NCBI RefSeq assembly: GCF_015672735.1 | Contig: NZ_JADABY010000067.1 | Coordinates: 1 to 48,017, forward strand | Origin: Citrobacter sp. Res13-Sevr-PEB04-36 | GTDB lineage: Bacteria > Pseudomonadota > Gammaproteobacteria > Enterobacterales > Enterobacteriaceae | Reading direction: 5' to 3' | Length of the DNA stretch: 48,017 bases | In this document: piece by piece, positions 1 through 11,895 of the stretch | Numbering within the stretch: the first letter of the stretch is position 1 | How the letters are laid out: the number at the start of each line of letters is the position of its first letter | Translations under genes and position numbers: made by a program | Notes under the pieces: generated by a model | What the model was told of the DNA's origin: nothing | Database searches by the model: none | Seen by the model: the letters and a program-made list of their open reading frames with translations, nothing else

Positions 1-7
1 TAATGAC

Positions 8-37
8 ATAAAAAACGGGAACCACTCGGCTCCCGTT
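8..37 (-). terminator. Rho-independent terminator of icd
   Basis: Seven-base-pair stem AACGGGA (14-20) / TCCCGTT (31-37) followed on the minus strand by a run of six T. It lies just past the icd stop codon, so it is the expected terminator of that gene. Confidence 0.85.
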
Positions 38-59
38 CTCACACAACCCAGGATCTGGA

Positions 60-1310
60 TTACATGTTTTCGATGATCGCGTCACCAAACTCTGAACATT
101 TCAGCAGCTTAGCACCATCCATCAGACGTTCGAAATCGTAAGTTACGGTTTTCGCGTTAATCGCACCGCTCATACCTTTAACGATCAGGTCTGCGGCCTC
201 TACCCAACCCATGTGGCGCAGCATCATTTCAGCAGACAGGATGATAGAACCAGGGTTCACTTTATCCTGACCCGCATACTTCGGTGCAGTACCGTGGGTG
301 GCTTCGAACAGTGCACATTCGTCACCGATGTTTGCACCCGGCGCGATACCGATCCCGCCAACCTGCGCCGCCAGGGCATCAGAGATGTAGTCACCGTTCA
401 GGTTCATACAAGCGATGACGTCATACTCTGCCGGACGCAGCAGGATCTGCTGCAGGAACGCATCGGCGATAACGTCCTTAACAACAATCTCTTTCCCGGT
501 TTTCGGGTTCTTGATTTTCACCCATGGGCCACCGTCGATCAACTCACCACCAAACTCTTCACGCGCTAACTGGTAACCCCAGTCTTTGAACGCGCCTTCG
601 GTGAACTTCATGATGTTACCTTTATGTACCAGGGTAACAGAATCACGATCGTTGGCGATGGCGTATTCAATCGCCGCACGCACCAGACGTTTCGTCCCGT
701 CTTCGGAACACGGTTTGATACCGATACCGCAATGTTCCGGGAAGCGAATTTTCTTCACGCCCATCTCTTCGCGCAAGAATTTAATCACTTTCTCTGCATC
801 AGCAGAGTCGGCTTTCCACTCGATACCGGCGTAGATGTCTTCAGAGTTTTCACGGAAGATGACCATGTCGGTCAGTTCAGGATGTTTAACCGGGCTTGGG
901 GTGCCCTGGTAGTAACGAACCGGACGCAGGCACACGTACAGGTCAAGTTCCTGACGCAGTGCAACGTTCAGTGAGCGAATACCGCCGCCAACAGGGGTGG
1001 TCAGTGGGCCTTTGATGGCGACACGGTAGTCACGAATCAGATCAAGGGTTTCAGCAGGCAGCCAGACGTCCTGGCCATAGACCTGAGTGGATTTCTCGCC
1101 GGTGTAGATTTCCATCCAGGAGATTTTACGCTCGCCTTTATAGGCTTTCTCGACAGCAGCATCGACAACTTTGATCATCGGTGGGGTTACATCAACGCCG
1201 ATACCGTCGCCTTCAATGAACGGGATAATCGGATTTTCAGGAACGTTGAGTTTGCCGTTTTGCAGGGTGATCTTCTTACCTTCCGCCGGAACAACTACTT
1301 TGCTTTCCAT
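60..1310 (-). CDS. icd: Isocitrate dehydrogenase (NADP+)
   Basis: Cytoplasmic TCA-cycle enzyme converting isocitrate to 2-oxoglutarate and CO2 with reduction of NADP+. The 416-residue product has the standard enterobacterial Icd length and sequence throughout: N-terminal [19 protein letters not shown], the phosphorylatable-serine loop [13 protein letters not shown] (the serine modified by AceK kinase/phosphatase is the one after GGGIR), and NADP-site HGTAPKYAG near residue 340. It is a single gene ending at a strong terminator. The 3' end of icd is the attachment site of prophages e14 and P21 in E. coli; here the C-terminus (GDAIIENM) is intact and no integrase or duplicated icd tail lies inside the window. 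The upstream 200 bp separates it from divergent rluE. Confidence 0.98.
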   Translation of the reverse strand: MESKVVVPAEGKKITLQNGKLNVPENPIIPFIEGDGIGVDVTPPMIKVVDAAVEKAYKGERKISWMEIYTGEKSTQVYGQDVWLPAETLDLIRDYRVAIKGPLTTPVGGGIRSLNVALRQELDLYVCLRPVRYYQGTPSPVKHPELTDMVIFRENSEDIYAGIEWKADSADAEKVIKFLREEMGVKKIRFPEHCGIGIKPCSEDGTKRLVRAAIEYAIANDRDSVTLVHKGNIMKFTEGAFKDWGYQLAREEFGGELIDGGPWVKIKNPKTGKEIVVKDVIADAFLQQILLRPAEYDVIACMNLNGDYISDALAAQVGGIGIAPGANIGDECALFEATHGTAPKYAGQDKVNPGSIILSAEMMLRHMGWVEAADLIVKGMSGAINAKTVTYDFERLMDGAKLLKCSEFGDAIIENM

Positions 1311-1512
1311 TCACCTCTCCTTCGAGCGCTTCTGGTTCTGCTCGTCTGTCATCACGCTGCATGTGCATTTGCGTCCTGCTACACGGATGCGTTAGAGCAA
1401 CTTTTTGTTAATGATTTGTAATGAGCGTGTCAATACTACCCTATTGTTCGCCGCCATGAAAGACACTCGTTCTTAGGCTATAATGCGGCAATTGATATAA
1501 TCTGAAAATACC

Positions 1513-2136
1513 ATGCAAAAAACTTCTTTTAGAAATCACCGGGTTGAGCGATTCAGCTCACGACAAGTCACTAAGCAGCGTAAAGAAAACCAGCCAAAAC
1601 GCGTGGTTTTGTTCAATAAACCCTACGATGTTTTGCCACAATTTACTGACGAAGCGGGTCGCAGCACGTTAAAAGATTTTATTCCCTTACAGGGCGTCTA
1701 TGCTGCGGGGCGCCTGGACAGGGACAGCGAAGGTCTGCTGGTACTGACCAATGACGGCGCATTGCAGGCTCGATTAACGCAGCCGGGTAAGCGCACCGGA
1801 AAAATTTATTACGTGCAGGTTGAAGGTGAGCCGACGCCAGAGGCGCTGGATGCCCTGCGCAATGGCGTGACGCTCAATGATGGCCCAACGTTGCCGGCAG
1901 GCGTTGAGGTTGTTGCCGAACCTGACTGGCTGTGGCCGCGAAATCCACCGATTCGCGAGCGCAAAAGCATTCCCACCCGTTGGTTGAAAGTCACGTTGTA
2001 TGAGGGACGTAACCGTCAGGTGAGACGCATGACGGCGCACGTGGGTTTCCCCACGCTGCGGTTAATCCGCTATGCCATGGGGGATTACACGCTGGATAAC
2101 CTCGCCAACGGCGAATGGCGTGAGCTGCAGCCGTAG
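1513..2136 (+). CDS. rluE: 23S rRNA pseudouridine(2457) synthase RluE
   Basis: RsuA-family pseudouridine synthase that modifies U2457 of 23S rRNA in E. coli. The 207-residue protein contains the family catalytic motif [17 protein letters not shown] (residues about 67-83), with the catalytic aspartate in RLDRDS, and the conserved C-terminal motif [11 protein letters not shown]. It lacks the N-terminal S4 domain, as RluE does. It is divergent from icd, the conserved E. coli arrangement. A TATAAT hexamer at 1479-1484 lies about 30 bp upstream and may be its -10 element, but no convincing -35 hexamer is seen. Confidence 0.96.
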   Translation: MQKTSFRNHRVERFSSRQVTKQRKENQPKRVVLFNKPYDVLPQFTDEAGRSTLKDFIPLQGVYAAGRLDRDSEGLLVLTNDGALQARLTQPGKRTGKIYYVQVEGEPTPEALDALRNGVTLNDGPTLPAGVEVVAEPDWLWPRNPPIRERKSIPTRWLKVTLYEGRNRQVRRMTAHVGFPTLRLIRYAMGDYTLDNLANGEWRELQP

Positions 2137-2179
2137 CATCCATTTTTAACGCAACTATTAACAGGGAAGAACACGGCAT

Positions 2180-3109
2180 ATGGATAAACGGATCGTTGCA
2201 GCGCTCATGTTGTGCGGCATTTCACCATTTTGTTATGCAAAACAGGATTGTGAAACGCTCGCCGGGATCGCGGCGGGAGAGGCAAATTATCTTTACTCCT
2301 CTGCCAACGTCCGTGCTGACTCTCGCCTGCATTTCTACTCTGCACCGGCCAGCGGATGCCAGCTCCCGGCGTTTTTGGTCAATAGCGACACCGTAGAGGT
2401 GCTCAGAAGTTCGCAGCGTTATGAAAGCACAGGCATGCTGTCCAAAGACGAACCTTTTCGTTACGTCCGCTACCGGGGCGCAAACGGCACTTTCGCTACC
2501 GGTTGGGTTACCGCTGACGGACTTACGCCGTTAGCTAACTCGCTTCCCGTTAGCCCTGCCTGCCAGACATGGGCCAATAAAGCGATGTCACAACGTGATA
2601 AAATGCCCCCCGCCGCCAGCAACCATTATCAGGTCATCGGCCGCACGCGCGCTGAGTTCTATTCAATGCCAAATGCGCAGTGCCGCAACAGTTCCGTGTT
2701 CCTGGTTCCCGGCGACGTGGTTTCTGCTCAGGAAGAGTCCAAAGACGATTTTATTGAGGTGGTCTATTACACCACCGATCGCCATAGCGTGCGCGGCTGG
2801 TTGAAAAAATCACAGCTGCAACCTTTAAACAGCGGTGACCGCTATCGCGACGACATCAATCCACTCTCTACAGATACAGCCACGCGGGTCGCCACCCTCA
2901 GTTTGCGTTATGACTATCAATGTGTTTTTTATGAGAGCTGGAATGCGAAAAATGCGATTGAAATCATCGTGCGCGAAGACCACCAAACCGAATTTTGCCG
3001 AGGTGCCGCCGATCCACAAACCTCCCCTCCGGTGGCCTATATCAGTATCGATAAAGCCACGGGCGAAATCAGCTGGCCAGATGTTTCTGAAGGCTTTAAA
3101 GAAGAATAA
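2180..3109 (+). CDS. Periplasmic protein of unknown function with two SH3-like repeats
   Basis: The 309-residue product begins with a typical signal peptide (MDKRIVAALMLCGISPFCYA, probable cleavage after AYA-like residue 20) and should be periplasmic. Two internal copies of a similar unit are visible: residues about 48-118 (HFYSAPASGC ... FLVNSDTVEVL ... YVRYR ... GWVTADGLTPL) and about 156-217 (EFYSMPNAQC ... FLVPGDVVSAQ ... EVVYYT ... GWLKKSQLQPL). Each has a cysteine at the same place and the pattern resembles bacterial SH3 domains. A C-terminal domain has two further cysteines. In E. coli rluE and nudJ are neighbours, so this gene is an addition between them. SD AGGGAAG precedes the ATG. 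Function not recognised; a cell-wall or ligand-binding role is only inference. Confidence 0.85.
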   Translation: MDKRIVAALMLCGISPFCYAKQDCETLAGIAAGEANYLYSSANVRADSRLHFYSAPASGCQLPAFLVNSDTVEVLRSSQRYESTGMLSKDEPFRYVRYRGANGTFATGWVTADGLTPLANSLPVSPACQTWANKAMSQRDKMPPAASNHYQVIGRTRAEFYSMPNAQCRNSSVFLVPGDVVSAQEESKDDFIEVVYYTTDRHSVRGWLKKSQLQPLNSGDRYRDDINPLSTDTATRVATLSLRYDYQCVFYESWNAKNAIEIIVREDHQTEFCRGAADPQTSPPVAYISIDKATGEISWPDVSEGFKEE

Positions 3110-3119
3110 GAGGTGAACC

Positions 3120-3581
3120 ATGTTCAAACCGCACGTCACCGTCGCCTGCATTGTGCATGCCGAGGATAAGTTTTTAGTCGTTGAGGAGACCATCAACGGC
3201 AAAGCGTTATGGAACCAGCCTGCCGGACATCTGGAAGCGGATGAAACCCTGGTACAAGCCGCTGCACGTGAACTGTGGGAAGAAACCGGCATCACCGCGC
3301 AACCGCAGCATTTTATTCGCATGCATCAATGGATAGCCCCGGACAGAACCCCGTTCTTGCGTTTTCTGTTTTCTCTTGAGCTTGCCAATATGTGCGCTAC
3401 CGAGCCGCATGACAGCGATATAGATTGCTGTCGCTGGGTCAGCGCGGAAGATATTTTATCTGCACCCAACCTGCGTTCGCCGCTGGTTGCAGAGAGCATT
3501 CGCTGTTATCAGAGTGGACAACGGTATCCGCTGGCAATGATCGGAGAATTTAACTGGCCGTTTACAGAGGGTGTCAAGTAA
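3120..3581 (+). CDS. nudJ: Nudix phosphatase NudJ
   Basis: Cytoplasmic Nudix hydrolase; E. coli NudJ (YmfB) dephosphorylates thiamine pyrimidine pyrophosphate (HMP-PP), thiamine diphosphate and nucleoside tri- and diphosphates. The 153-residue protein has a complete Nudix box, [20 protein letters not shown] followed by TGI (residues 37-59), giving G-x5-E-x7-REL-x-EE-x-GI. SD AGAGGTG lies just upstream of the ATG and the gene follows the upstream orf by 10 bp, so they may be co-transcribed. Followed by mnmA, as in E. coli. Confidence 0.96.
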   Translation: MFKPHVTVACIVHAEDKFLVVEETINGKALWNQPAGHLEADETLVQAAARELWEETGITAQPQHFIRMHQWIAPDRTPFLRFLFSLELANMCATEPHDSDIDCCRWVSAEDILSAPNLRSPLVAESIRCYQSGQRYPLAMIGEFNWPFTEGVK

Positions 3582-3634
3582 AGGGCTGCGTGATAGAATA
3601 TGCCGCCTTTAAGTTCAATGTCGTGAGTATTCCT

Positions 3635-4741
3635 ATGTCTGAAAGCCCAAAAAAAGTGATCGTCGGCATGTCCGGCGGTGTCGATTCCTCCGTTTCTGCC
3701 TGGCTGTTGCAACAACAGGGTTATCAGGTTGAAGGCCTGTTCATGAAGAACTGGGAAGAGGACGACGGTGAGGAATACTGTACCGCTGCCGCCGATCTTG
3801 CGGATGCGCAGGCAGTCTGCGACAAACTCGGCATTGAACTGCATACAGTTAACTTTGCCGCAGAATACTGGGACAACGTCTTTGAGTTGTTCCTTGAAGA
3901 GTACAAAGCGGGTCGTACGCCAAACCCGGATATTCTGTGCAACAAAGAAATTAAGTTTAAAGCCTTCCTCGAATTTGCCGCTGAAGATTTAGGTGCCGAT
4001 TTCATCGCCACCGGTCATTACGTGCGCCGTGCGGACGTCGACGGAAAAAGCCGCCTGCTGCGCGGACTCGACGGCAATAAAGACCAAAGCTACTTCCTCT
4101 ATACGCTCGGTCACGAGCAGATCGCCCAAAGCCTGTTCCCGGTCGGTGAACTGGAAAAACCGCAGGTGCGCAAAATCGCCGAAGATCTGGGCCTGATTAC
4201 CGCGAAGAAAAAAGACTCCACCGGCATCTGCTTTATTGGTGAACGTAAATTTCGCGAGTTCCTCGGCCGTTACCTTCCGGCTCAGCCAGGAAAAATCATC
4301 ACCGTGGATGGCGAAGAAATCGGCCAGCACCAGGGGCTGATGTATCACACGCTGGGCCAACGTAAAGGTCTGGGTATCGGCGGAACCAAAGAAGGGACCG
4401 AAGATCCGTGGTACGTGGTCGATAAGGACGTTGAGAACAACATTCTGGTTGTCGCTCAGGGTCACGATCACCCGCGTCTGATGTCCGTTGGCCTGATCGC
4501 ACAACAGTTGCACTGGGTCGATCGCGAACCCTTCGCCGGCACAATGCGCTGTACGGTGAAAACCCGCTATCGTCAGACCGATATTCCGTGCACCGTTAAG
4601 GCGCTGGATGACGAACGTATTGAAGTGATTTTTGACGAGCCGGTTGCGGCGGTAACGCCAGGTCAGTCGGCCGTCTTTTACAGCGGCGAAGTATGCCTCG
4701 GTGGCGGTATTATCGAGCAGCGTCTGCCTCTGCCGGTATAA
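3635..4741 (+). CDS. mnmA: tRNA-specific 2-thiouridylase MnmA
   Basis: Catalyses 2-thiolation of wobble uridine in tRNA-Lys, -Glu and -Gln, using sulfur relayed by TusE from IscS. The ATG at 3635 gives 368 residues, the E. coli length; an in-frame extension to 3590 is possible but would overlap the space after nudJ with no homologous sequence. PP-loop motif SGGVDSS lies near residue 14. The two catalytic cysteines are in [10 protein letters not shown] (near 102) and STGICFIGE (near 199). Followed by hflD after 35 bp, the conserved order. Confidence 0.97.
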   Translation: MSESPKKVIVGMSGGVDSSVSAWLLQQQGYQVEGLFMKNWEEDDGEEYCTAAADLADAQAVCDKLGIELHTVNFAAEYWDNVFELFLEEYKAGRTPNPDILCNKEIKFKAFLEFAAEDLGADFIATGHYVRRADVDGKSRLLRGLDGNKDQSYFLYTLGHEQIAQSLFPVGELEKPQVRKIAEDLGLITAKKKDSTGICFIGERKFREFLGRYLPAQPGKIITVDGEEIGQHQGLMYHTLGQRKGLGIGGTKEGTEDPWYVVDKDVENNILVVAQGHDHPRLMSVGLIAQQLHWVDREPFAGTMRCTVKTRYRQTDIPCTVKALDDERIEVIFDEPVAAVTPGQSAVFYSGEVCLGGGIIEQRLPLPV

Positions 4742-4776
4742 TTTATCTACATATCTAATACAAGGAAGCAGTGAAC

Positions 4777-5418
4777 GTGGCAAAGAATTATTATGACATC
4801 ACCCTCGCTCTGGCAGGCATTTGCCAGTCGGCTCGCCTGGTGCAACAACTGGCACACCAGGGGCACTGTGATGCCGATGCACTGCACGTTTCACTCAACA
4901 GCGTTATTGATATGAATCCCAATTCTACGCTGGGCGTGTTTGGCGGCAGTGAAGCCAATCTGCGTCTGGGTCTTGAAACGCTGCTCGGCGTACTGAACGC
5001 CAGCAGTCGTCAGGGGCTAAACGCGGAACTCACCCGCTATACGCTGAGCCTGATGGTGCTGGAGCGCAAGCTGTCAGCCGCCAAGGGCGCAATGGACACG
5101 CTGGGGGACCGTATTAACGGTTTGCAGCGCCAACTAGACCATTTCGATTTGCAGTCAGAAACGTTAATGAGCGCGATGGCGGGCATTTATGTTGACGTCA
5201 TCAGCCCGCTCGGCCCACGTATTCAAGTCACGGGTTCCCCGGCTATCCTCCAGAGCCCGCAGGTTCAGGCCAAAGTCCGCGCGTCGCTTCTGGCCGGCAT
5301 TCGTGCTGCCGTACTCTGGCACCAGGTCGGTGGCGGTCGTCTGCAACTCATGTTTTCTCGTAATCGCCTGACCACTCAGGCAAAACAAATTCTTGCTCAT
5401 TTAACCCCGGAGTTGTGA
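4777..5418 (+). CDS. hflD: High frequency lysogenization protein HflD
   Basis: Membrane-associated helical protein; in E. coli it binds phage lambda CII and reduces its DNA binding, while its host role is unclear. GTG at 4777 gives the 213-residue form [10 protein letters not shown]... known from E. coli; an alternative GTG lies at 4771. The SD AAGGAAG (4762-4768) suits either start. The stop is followed after 3 bp by purB, so the two are almost certainly co-transcribed. Confidence 0.96.
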   Translation: MAKNYYDITLALAGICQSARLVQQLAHQGHCDADALHVSLNSVIDMNPNSTLGVFGGSEANLRLGLETLLGVLNASSRQGLNAELTRYTLSLMVLERKLSAAKGAMDTLGDRINGLQRQLDHFDLQSETLMSAMAGIYVDVISPLGPRIQVTGSPAILQSPQVQAKVRASLLAGIRAAVLWHQVGGGRLQLMFSRNRLTTQAKQILAHLTPEL

Positions 5419-6792
<1,374 letters not shown>

Positions 6793-6798
6793 TTAATC

Positions 6799-6862
6799 CT
6801 GCGCCAGATGGCGCTCACGCTTATCTGGCCTACATTTATCCGCCGTAGGCCAGATATGGCGT
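6799..6862. repeat. REP/BIME-like palindromic repeat after purB
   Basis: Degenerate inverted arms CGCCAGATGGCGCTCACGC and CCGTAGGCCAGATATGGCG with CTTATCTGGCCTAC between. The composition and position (3' of a gene, between purB and phoP) are typical of enterobacterial repetitive extragenic palindromes, although the sequence deviates from the E. coli consensus. Confidence 0.6.
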
Positions 6863-6888
6863 TCATAGTACCTTCCGACATTCCCCTC

Positions 6889-6923
6889 GGTTTATTAAAT
6901 GTTTATCCCCACAGTCACATAAT
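6889..6923 (+). promoter_or_regulatory. PhoP box and autoregulated phoPQ promoter
   Basis: Direct repeat GGTTTA-N5-TGTTTA (6889-6905) is a near-perfect PhoP box. It is followed after 12 bp by the -10 hexamer CATAAT (6918-6923), the spacing of class II PhoP-activated promoters. This is the same architecture as the E. coli and Salmonella phoP P1 promoter. Confidence 0.9.
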
Positions 6924-6966
6924 CAGCGTTAAACTATTCATACCGTTAATTTAGGGAGAAATGAAG

Positions 6967-7638
6967 ATGCGCGTACTGGTTGTTGAGGATAATGCCTTGT
7001 TACGTCACCACCTGAAGGTTCAGTTACAGGATGCCGGCCACCAGGTTGATGATGCTGAGGATGCAAAGGAAGCAGATTATTACCTTAACGAACATCTGCC
7101 AGATATTGCGATCGTTGACTTAGGGCTCCCCGATGAAGATGGCTTGTCGCTGATCCGCCGCTGGCGTAGTAATGAGGTCTCACTCCCCATTCTGGTCTTA
7201 ACCGCCCGCGAAGGTTGGCAGGATAAAGTGGAAGTGCTCAGCGCCGGGGCCGATGACTACGTAACGAAGCCCTTTCACATTGAAGAGGTGGTCGCCCGAA
7301 TGCAGGCACTGATGCGCCGCAACAGTGGCCTGGCCTCGCAAATTATCTCGCTGCCGCCTTTTCAGGTTGATCTTTCCCGCCGCGAATTATCAGTGAACGA
7401 TGAGGTCATCAAACTCACCGCATTTGAATACACCATCATAGAAACGCTGATCCGCAATAGCGGTAAAGTGGTCAGCAAAGATTCGCTGATGCTGCAACTT
7501 TATCCGGATGCCGAACTGCGCGAAAGTCACACCATCGATGTACTGATGGGACGTCTGCGTAAAAAAATCCAGGCGCAATATCCGGATGACGTGATAACCA
7601 CCGTGCGCGGGCAGGGCTATCTTTTCGAACTGCGCTAA
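6967..7638 (+). CDS. phoP: Response regulator PhoP
   Basis: OmpR-family transcription factor responding with PhoQ to low Mg2+, acid and cationic peptides. The ATG at 6967 gives the 223-residue form; AGGGA at 6953-6957 is 9 bp from it but only 3 bp from the in-frame ATG at 6961. The receiver domain has acidic pocket ED (residues 8-9), phospho-acceptor D51 in [13 protein letters not shown] and K101 in VTKPFH. The C-terminal winged helix runs from about 125 to 220, ending [10 protein letters not shown]. Stop and phoQ start overlap by one base (TAATG). Confidence 0.98.
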   Translation: MRVLVVEDNALLRHHLKVQLQDAGHQVDDAEDAKEADYYLNEHLPDIAIVDLGLPDEDGLSLIRRWRSNEVSLPILVLTAREGWQDKVEVLSAGADDYVTKPFHIEEVVARMQALMRRNSGLASQIISLPPFQVDLSRRELSVNDEVIKLTAFEYTIIETLIRNSGKVVSKDSLMLQLYPDAELRESHTIDVLMGRLRKKIQAQYPDDVITTVRGQGYLFELR

Positions 7639-9101
7639 TGAAAAAATTATTGCGCCATTTTTTTCCATTATCGCTACGGCTGCGCTTTTTGTTGGCAACC
7701 GCAGCCGTTGTGCTGGTGCTGTCGCTGGCCTATGGCATGGTCGCACTGGTGGGTTACAGCGTGAGCTTTGATAAGACCACGTTTCGTCTGCTGCGCGGTG
7801 AAAGCAATCTGTTTTACACCCTCGCAAAATGGGAAGACGGCAAGCTCCAGGTCGAACTGCCTGAACATCTCGATATGCAAAGCCCCACCATGTCACTTAT
7901 CTATAATGAAAATGGCAAATTGCTATGGGCGCAACGCGATATCCCCTGGCTGACACACAGTATTCAGCCAGACTGGCTTAAAACGAATGGTTTTCATGAA
8001 ATAGAAGCCGATGTCGACGCTACCAGCACGTTACTGCGCGAAGACCATTCCGCCCAACAGCAGTTAAAAGAGGTCAGAGAAGATGATAACGACGCCGAAA
8101 TGACCCACTCGGTGGCGGTGAACGTCTACCCCGCAACCGCCCGCATGCCGGAGCTCACCATTGTCGTTGTCGACACTATCCCCATTGAGCTAAAGCGCTC
8201 GTATATGGTCTGGAGCTGGTTTATCTATGTTCTGGTAGCCAACCTGTTGCTTGTGATCCCACTGTTATGGGTCGCCGCCTGGTGGAGTTTGCGACCTATC
8301 GAATCTCTGGCGCGTGAGGTCCGTGAACTCGAGGAGCATCACCGTGAGATGCTTAATCCCGCCACCACTCGTGAGCTAACCAGTCTGGTACGCAACCTCA
8401 ACCGGCTGCTGAAAAGTGAACGTGAGCGTTACGATAAATACCGCACGACCTTAACCGACCTCACCCACAGCCTGAAAACACCGCTGGCCGTTTTGCAAAG
8501 CACGCTACGCTCGATGCGTAATGAAAAGATGAGCGTAACGGATGCCGAACCTGTCATGCTGGAGCAAATCAGCCGCATTTCCCAGCAAATTGGCTACTAC
8601 CTGCATCGCGCCAGCATGCGCGGCGGTAACGCCCTGCTCAGCCGCGAACTGCACCCGGTCGCCCCTTTGCTGGATAAGCTGACCTCTGCCCTCAATAAGG
8701 TATATCAGCGTAAAGGTGTCACCATCAGCCTCGATATCTCACCCGAAATCAGTTTTGTCGGCGAGCAGAATGATTTTGTCGAGGTCATGGGTAACGTACT
8801 GGATAACGCCTGTAAATACTGTCTTGAATTTGTCGAGATCTCCGCTCACCTGTCTGACGATCGCCTGCATATTCTGGTGGAAGATGACGGTCCTGGTATT
8901 CCGCAAGCTAAGCGTGAAGTGGTTTTTGATCGCGGCCAGCGCGTGGATACCTTACGCCCCGGGCAAGGCGTGGGGCTAGCGGTAGCACGCGAAATTACCG
9001 AGCAGTATGACGGACAGATTATCGCAGGCGACAGTCTGTTAGGTGGCGCGCGCATGGAGGTCATTTTTGGCCGTCAGCATCCGGGGCATAAAGACGAGTA
9101 A
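7638..9101 (+). CDS. phoQ: Sensor histidine kinase PhoQ
   Basis: Inner-membrane sensor kinase of the PhoPQ system. The 487-residue protein (E. coli 486) has TM1 at about 17-38, a periplasmic PAS-like sensor with an acidic patch EDDNDAE (about 148-154) that binds divalent cations, TM2 at about 194-215, a HAMP domain, a dimerisation helix with phospho-histidine in [11 protein letters not shown] (near 278), and an ATP-binding domain with N box NVLDNACKY and G boxes DDGPGI and GQGVGLAVA. It is translationally coupled to phoP. Confidence 0.98.
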   Translation: MKKLLRHFFPLSLRLRFLLATAAVVLVLSLAYGMVALVGYSVSFDKTTFRLLRGESNLFYTLAKWEDGKLQVELPEHLDMQSPTMSLIYNENGKLLWAQRDIPWLTHSIQPDWLKTNGFHEIEADVDATSTLLREDHSAQQQLKEVREDDNDAEMTHSVAVNVYPATARMPELTIVVVDTIPIELKRSYMVWSWFIYVLVANLLLVIPLLWVAAWWSLRPIESLAREVRELEEHHREMLNPATTRELTSLVRNLNRLLKSERERYDKYRTTLTDLTHSLKTPLAVLQSTLRSMRNEKMSVTDAEPVMLEQISRISQQIGYYLHRASMRGGNALLSRELHPVAPLLDKLTSALNKVYQRKGVTISLDISPEISFVGEQNDFVEVMGNVLDNACKYCLEFVEISAHLSDDRLHILVEDDGPGIPQAKREVVFDRGQRVDTLRPGQGVGLAVAREITEQYDGQIIAGDSLLGGARMEVIFGRQHPGHKDE

Positions 9102-9189
9102 GTTGTTTGTAATATTTATGTACCGACATCACTTATCCGGTTAAGCATCCGTTATAATCGGAGCAACCAACTGTCTGCGGATGCGCATT

Positions 9190-10311
9190 ATGGAATACCA
9201 ATTAAACCTCAACTGGCCCGACTTTCTTGAACGCCACTGGCAAAAGCGCCCGGTGGTCTTAAAGCGTGGTTTTACTAACTTTATCGATCCGCTTTCCCCA
9301 GATGAACTGGCCGGACTGGCGATGGAAAGTGAAGTCGACAGCCGACTGGTCAGCCACCAGGACGGTAAATGGCAGGTGAGCCATGGTCCTTTCGAAAGCT
9401 ATGACCATCTCGGCGAGAATAACTGGTCGCTGCTGGTCCAGGCCGTTAACCACTGGCACGAACCCACCGCCGCGCTGATGCGCCCGTTCCGTGAATTACC
9501 AGACTGGCGTATCGACGACCTGATGATCTCCTTTTCCGTACCCGGCGGCGGCGTTGGTCCGCATCTGGATCAGTACGATGTGTTTATCATTCAGGGCACC
9601 GGTCGCCGCCGCTGGCGCGTAGGCGAAAAACTCCAGCTGAAGCAACATTGCCCACACCCTGACCTGCTGCAGGTTGATCCGTTTGAAGCCATCATTGATG
9701 AAGAGCTGGAACCGGGTGATATTCTGTATATCCCACCGGGATTCCCGCACGAAGGCTACGCGTTGGAAAACGCAATGAACTATTCGGTCGGTTTCCGTGC
9801 GCCAAACACTCGTGAACTTATCAGCGGATTCGCCGATTACGTTCTGCAACGTGAGCTGGGCAGCACCTATTACAGCGATCCGGATCTACCGCCGCGCGAC
9901 CATCCGGCAGATGTTCTGCCGCAGGAAATGGATAAACTGCGTGAAATGATGCTTGGGCTGATTAATCAACCAGAGCATTTCAAACAATGGTTTGGAGAGT
10001 TTATTTCCCAGTCGCGTCATGAACTGGATGTTGCCCCACCAGAGCCCCCTTATCAGCCTGACGAAATCTACGATGCCCTGAAACAAGGGGATGTGCTGGT
10101 ACGTCTGGGCGGATTACGCGTCATCCGTGTCGGCGACGAGGTTTACGTTAACGGTGAAAAGATTAACTCACCGCATCGCCCTGCCCTCGAGGCGCTGGCC
10201 AGCCATATTGTGTTGACAGCCGAGAACTTTGAGGATGCGCTGGAAGATCCGTCTTTCCTCGCCATGCTGGCCGCGCTGGTTAACAGCGGATACTGGTTCT
10301 TCGAAGGGTAA
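9190..10311 (+). CDS. roxA: Ribosomal protein L16 arginine hydroxylase RoxA (YcfD)
   Basis: JmjC-type 2-oxoglutarate/Fe(II) oxygenase that hydroxylates an arginine of ribosomal protein L16 in E. coli. ATG 9190 gives 373 residues (MEYQLNLNWPDF...), equal to the E. coli protein; an in-frame ATG at 9181 would add three residues. The iron facial triad is visible as H-x-D in GPHLDQYDVF (near 125-127) and a later histidine in the segment GFPHEGYALENAMNYSVGF. The C-terminal winged-helix-like domain is complete. It follows phoQ by 88 bp, as in E. coli. Confidence 0.96.
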   Translation: MEYQLNLNWPDFLERHWQKRPVVLKRGFTNFIDPLSPDELAGLAMESEVDSRLVSHQDGKWQVSHGPFESYDHLGENNWSLLVQAVNHWHEPTAALMRPFRELPDWRIDDLMISFSVPGGGVGPHLDQYDVFIIQGTGRRRWRVGEKLQLKQHCPHPDLLQVDPFEAIIDEELEPGDILYIPPGFPHEGYALENAMNYSVGFRAPNTRELISGFADYVLQRELGSTYYSDPDLPPRDHPADVLPQEMDKLREMMLGLINQPEHFKQWFGEFISQSRHELDVAPPEPPYQPDEIYDALKQGDVLVRLGGLRVIRVGDEVYVNGEKINSPHRPALEALASHIVLTAENFEDALEDPSFLAMLAALVNSGYWFFEG

Positions 10312-10319
10312 TAGGCGAT

Positions 10320-10409
10320 TGTGCCTGATGCGACGCTAGTGCGTCTTATCAGGCCTACAGTGTGACATAGATAGATGCCGGATAAGGCGCAAGCCGCCAT
10401 CCGGCATCT
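10320..10409. repeat. BIME: pair of REP sequences between roxA and pepT
   Basis: Two REP units in inverted orientation: GCCTGATGCGACGCTAGTGC ... CTTATCAGGCCTAC (10322-10360) and GATGCCGGATAAGGCGCAAG ... CATCCGGCATCTAC (10374-10409). Both are close to the E. coli REP consensus. It sits between the convergent genes roxA and pepT and may act as transcript 3'-end structure for both. Confidence 0.88.
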
Positions 10410-10418
10410 ACGAACACT

Positions 10419-11645
10419 TTATTTTTGTTTCGCGGTCAATTCGGCAATGCGCACGATCACCTGCACCGCTTTTTCCATTCCTTCCAGCGTCACAAACTCA
10501 TGTTTACCATGATAGTTGTAGCCGCCGGTGAACAGGTTCGGACACGGTAACCCCATAAACGACAGCTGAGCGCCGTCAGTGCCGCCACGAATGGGTTTCA
10601 GCACAGGTTCAATGTCGCAATCACGCATCGCCTGCTGGGCAATATCCAGCACGTGGGGATGCTCGATCACTTTCTCGCGCATATTGTAATAGCTGTCTTC
10701 AATCACCAGTTCTATGTAGCAATCCGGGTGTAACCCTTTGCCGACCTTTTTGGCAATTTCCATGATTTTACGTTTCCGCGCTTCAAACTGTTTGCGGTCA
10801 AAATCACGGATAATGTAGTGCATGTCAGCCCGGTCAACGGTGCCTTTCATGCTCGCCAGGTGGTAAAAACCTTCATAACCTTCGGTCGCTTCCGGACTTT
10901 CATCTGCCGGAACCTCAGCGTGGATACGGGCGGCTAGCGACAGCGCATTCACCATCACACCTTTTGCAGTTCCCGGATGCACATTATTACCGACGATCTT
11001 GATATTGACAGACGCAGCGTTGAAGTTCTCAAATTCCAGTTCACCCACGCCACCACCGTCAACGGTATAGGCCCACTTCGCATCAAATGCCGCAACGTCA
11101 AAGTGTTTCGCCCCTTTGCCAACTTCTTCGTCGGGCGTAAAGGCCACCCGAATATCGCCGTGGGGAATATTTTTATGCTTCAAAACCGCTAGTGCGGTCA
11201 TGATCTCCGCCACACCAGCTTTGTCATCCGCACCCAGCAGCGTTTTACCGTCGGTGGTGATCAGCGTTTGCCCCAAAAGTTGATGTAACACCGGGAACAT
11301 CACCGGCGACAGAACTTCATCACCAATACCTAACGCAATATCGCCCCCACGGTAGTTTTCAACAATTTGTGGATTGACGTTTTTGCCACTGAAATCTGGT
11401 GAGGTATCGACATGAGAAATGAAGCCAATCGCGGGAATACCGTCGGTAACGTTTGCGGGTAACGTTGCCATCAGCGTTCCCTTCTCACTTAGTGAGACGT
11501 CAACCAGCCCCATTTCTTCAAGCTGTTGTTTGAGCAGCTGTAATAACTTCCACTGTCCCTCAGTGCTGGGTACCTGCCGCACACCCGATTTGGACTGCGT
11601 GTCCAGCGACACGTAGTGTAAAAAACGCTCAAGTAGTTTATCCAT
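10419..11645 (-). CDS. pepT: Peptidase T
   Basis: Cytoplasmic dizinc M20B tripeptidase removing N-terminal residues from tripeptides. ATG at 11645 gives 408 residues ([19 protein letters not shown]), the known length; the frame is open further upstream but lacks homology there. Metal-site motifs are present: [14 protein letters not shown] (near 76-78), [13 protein letters not shown] (near 140) and [13 protein letters not shown] (near 173-174), plus the C-terminal [11 protein letters not shown]. It is divergent from potA. FNR regulation is known for pepT in Salmonella; I see only half-sites here. Confidence 0.97.
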   Translation of the reverse strand: MDKLLERFLHYVSLDTQSKSGVRQVPSTEGQWKLLQLLKQQLEEMGLVDVSLSEKGTLMATLPANVTDGIPAIGFISHVDTSPDFSGKNVNPQIVENYRGGDIALGIGDEVLSPVMFPVLHQLLGQTLITTDGKTLLGADDKAGVAEIMTALAVLKHKNIPHGDIRVAFTPDEEVGKGAKHFDVAAFDAKWAYTVDGGGVGELEFENFNAASVNIKIVGNNVHPGTAKGVMVNALSLAARIHAEVPADESPEATEGYEGFYHLASMKGTVDRADMHYIIRDFDRKQFEARKRKIMEIAKKVGKGLHPDCYIELVIEDSYYNMREKVIEHPHVLDIAQQAMRDCDIEPVLKPIRGGTDGAQLSFMGLPCPNLFTGGYNYHGKHEFVTLEGMEKAVQVIVRIAELTAKQK

Positions 11646-11692
11646 GCAGTCACCCTCACTTTTCGTGACAACATTATCAATAAGCAAGAAAA

Positions 11693-11743
11693 GACAAATA
11701 TTGCGTCAGGTCATTTTTATCCCCGCAAGTGAGAATATTTGTC
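11693..11743. repeat. 10-bp inverted repeat in the pepT-potA intergenic region
   Basis: GACAAATATT (11693-11702) and its exact reverse complement AATATTTGTC (11734-11743) are separated by 31 bp in the divergent promoter region. The arms could be operator half-sites for looping or two binding sites in opposite orientation. No regulator is identified. Confidence 0.45.
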
Positions 11744-11895
11744 CCCGACACCCCTTCTGACTATAAGGCTAAGTCAGTAATTCGCAACAAGGATTGGCGA
11801 TTACAATGGTTTGCCGTAGAATAACGGCCCTCATTAAGAGTCATCAAGGTGGTTAACCACAAACCCCGTAGCGGTCAGCCATCCGTTGCGTTTAC

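Noticed and set aside
60..1310. Possible e14/P21-type prophage attachment within icd
   Set aside because: The gene is full length with a normal C-terminus and its own terminator; only 59 bp beyond it are visible and they contain no phage gene.
3989..4783. 264-codon minus-strand frame opposite mnmA
   Set aside because: It lies entirely over a conserved gene with a full set of functional motifs, and its residues show no family pattern; it reflects GC-rich codon use on the other strand.
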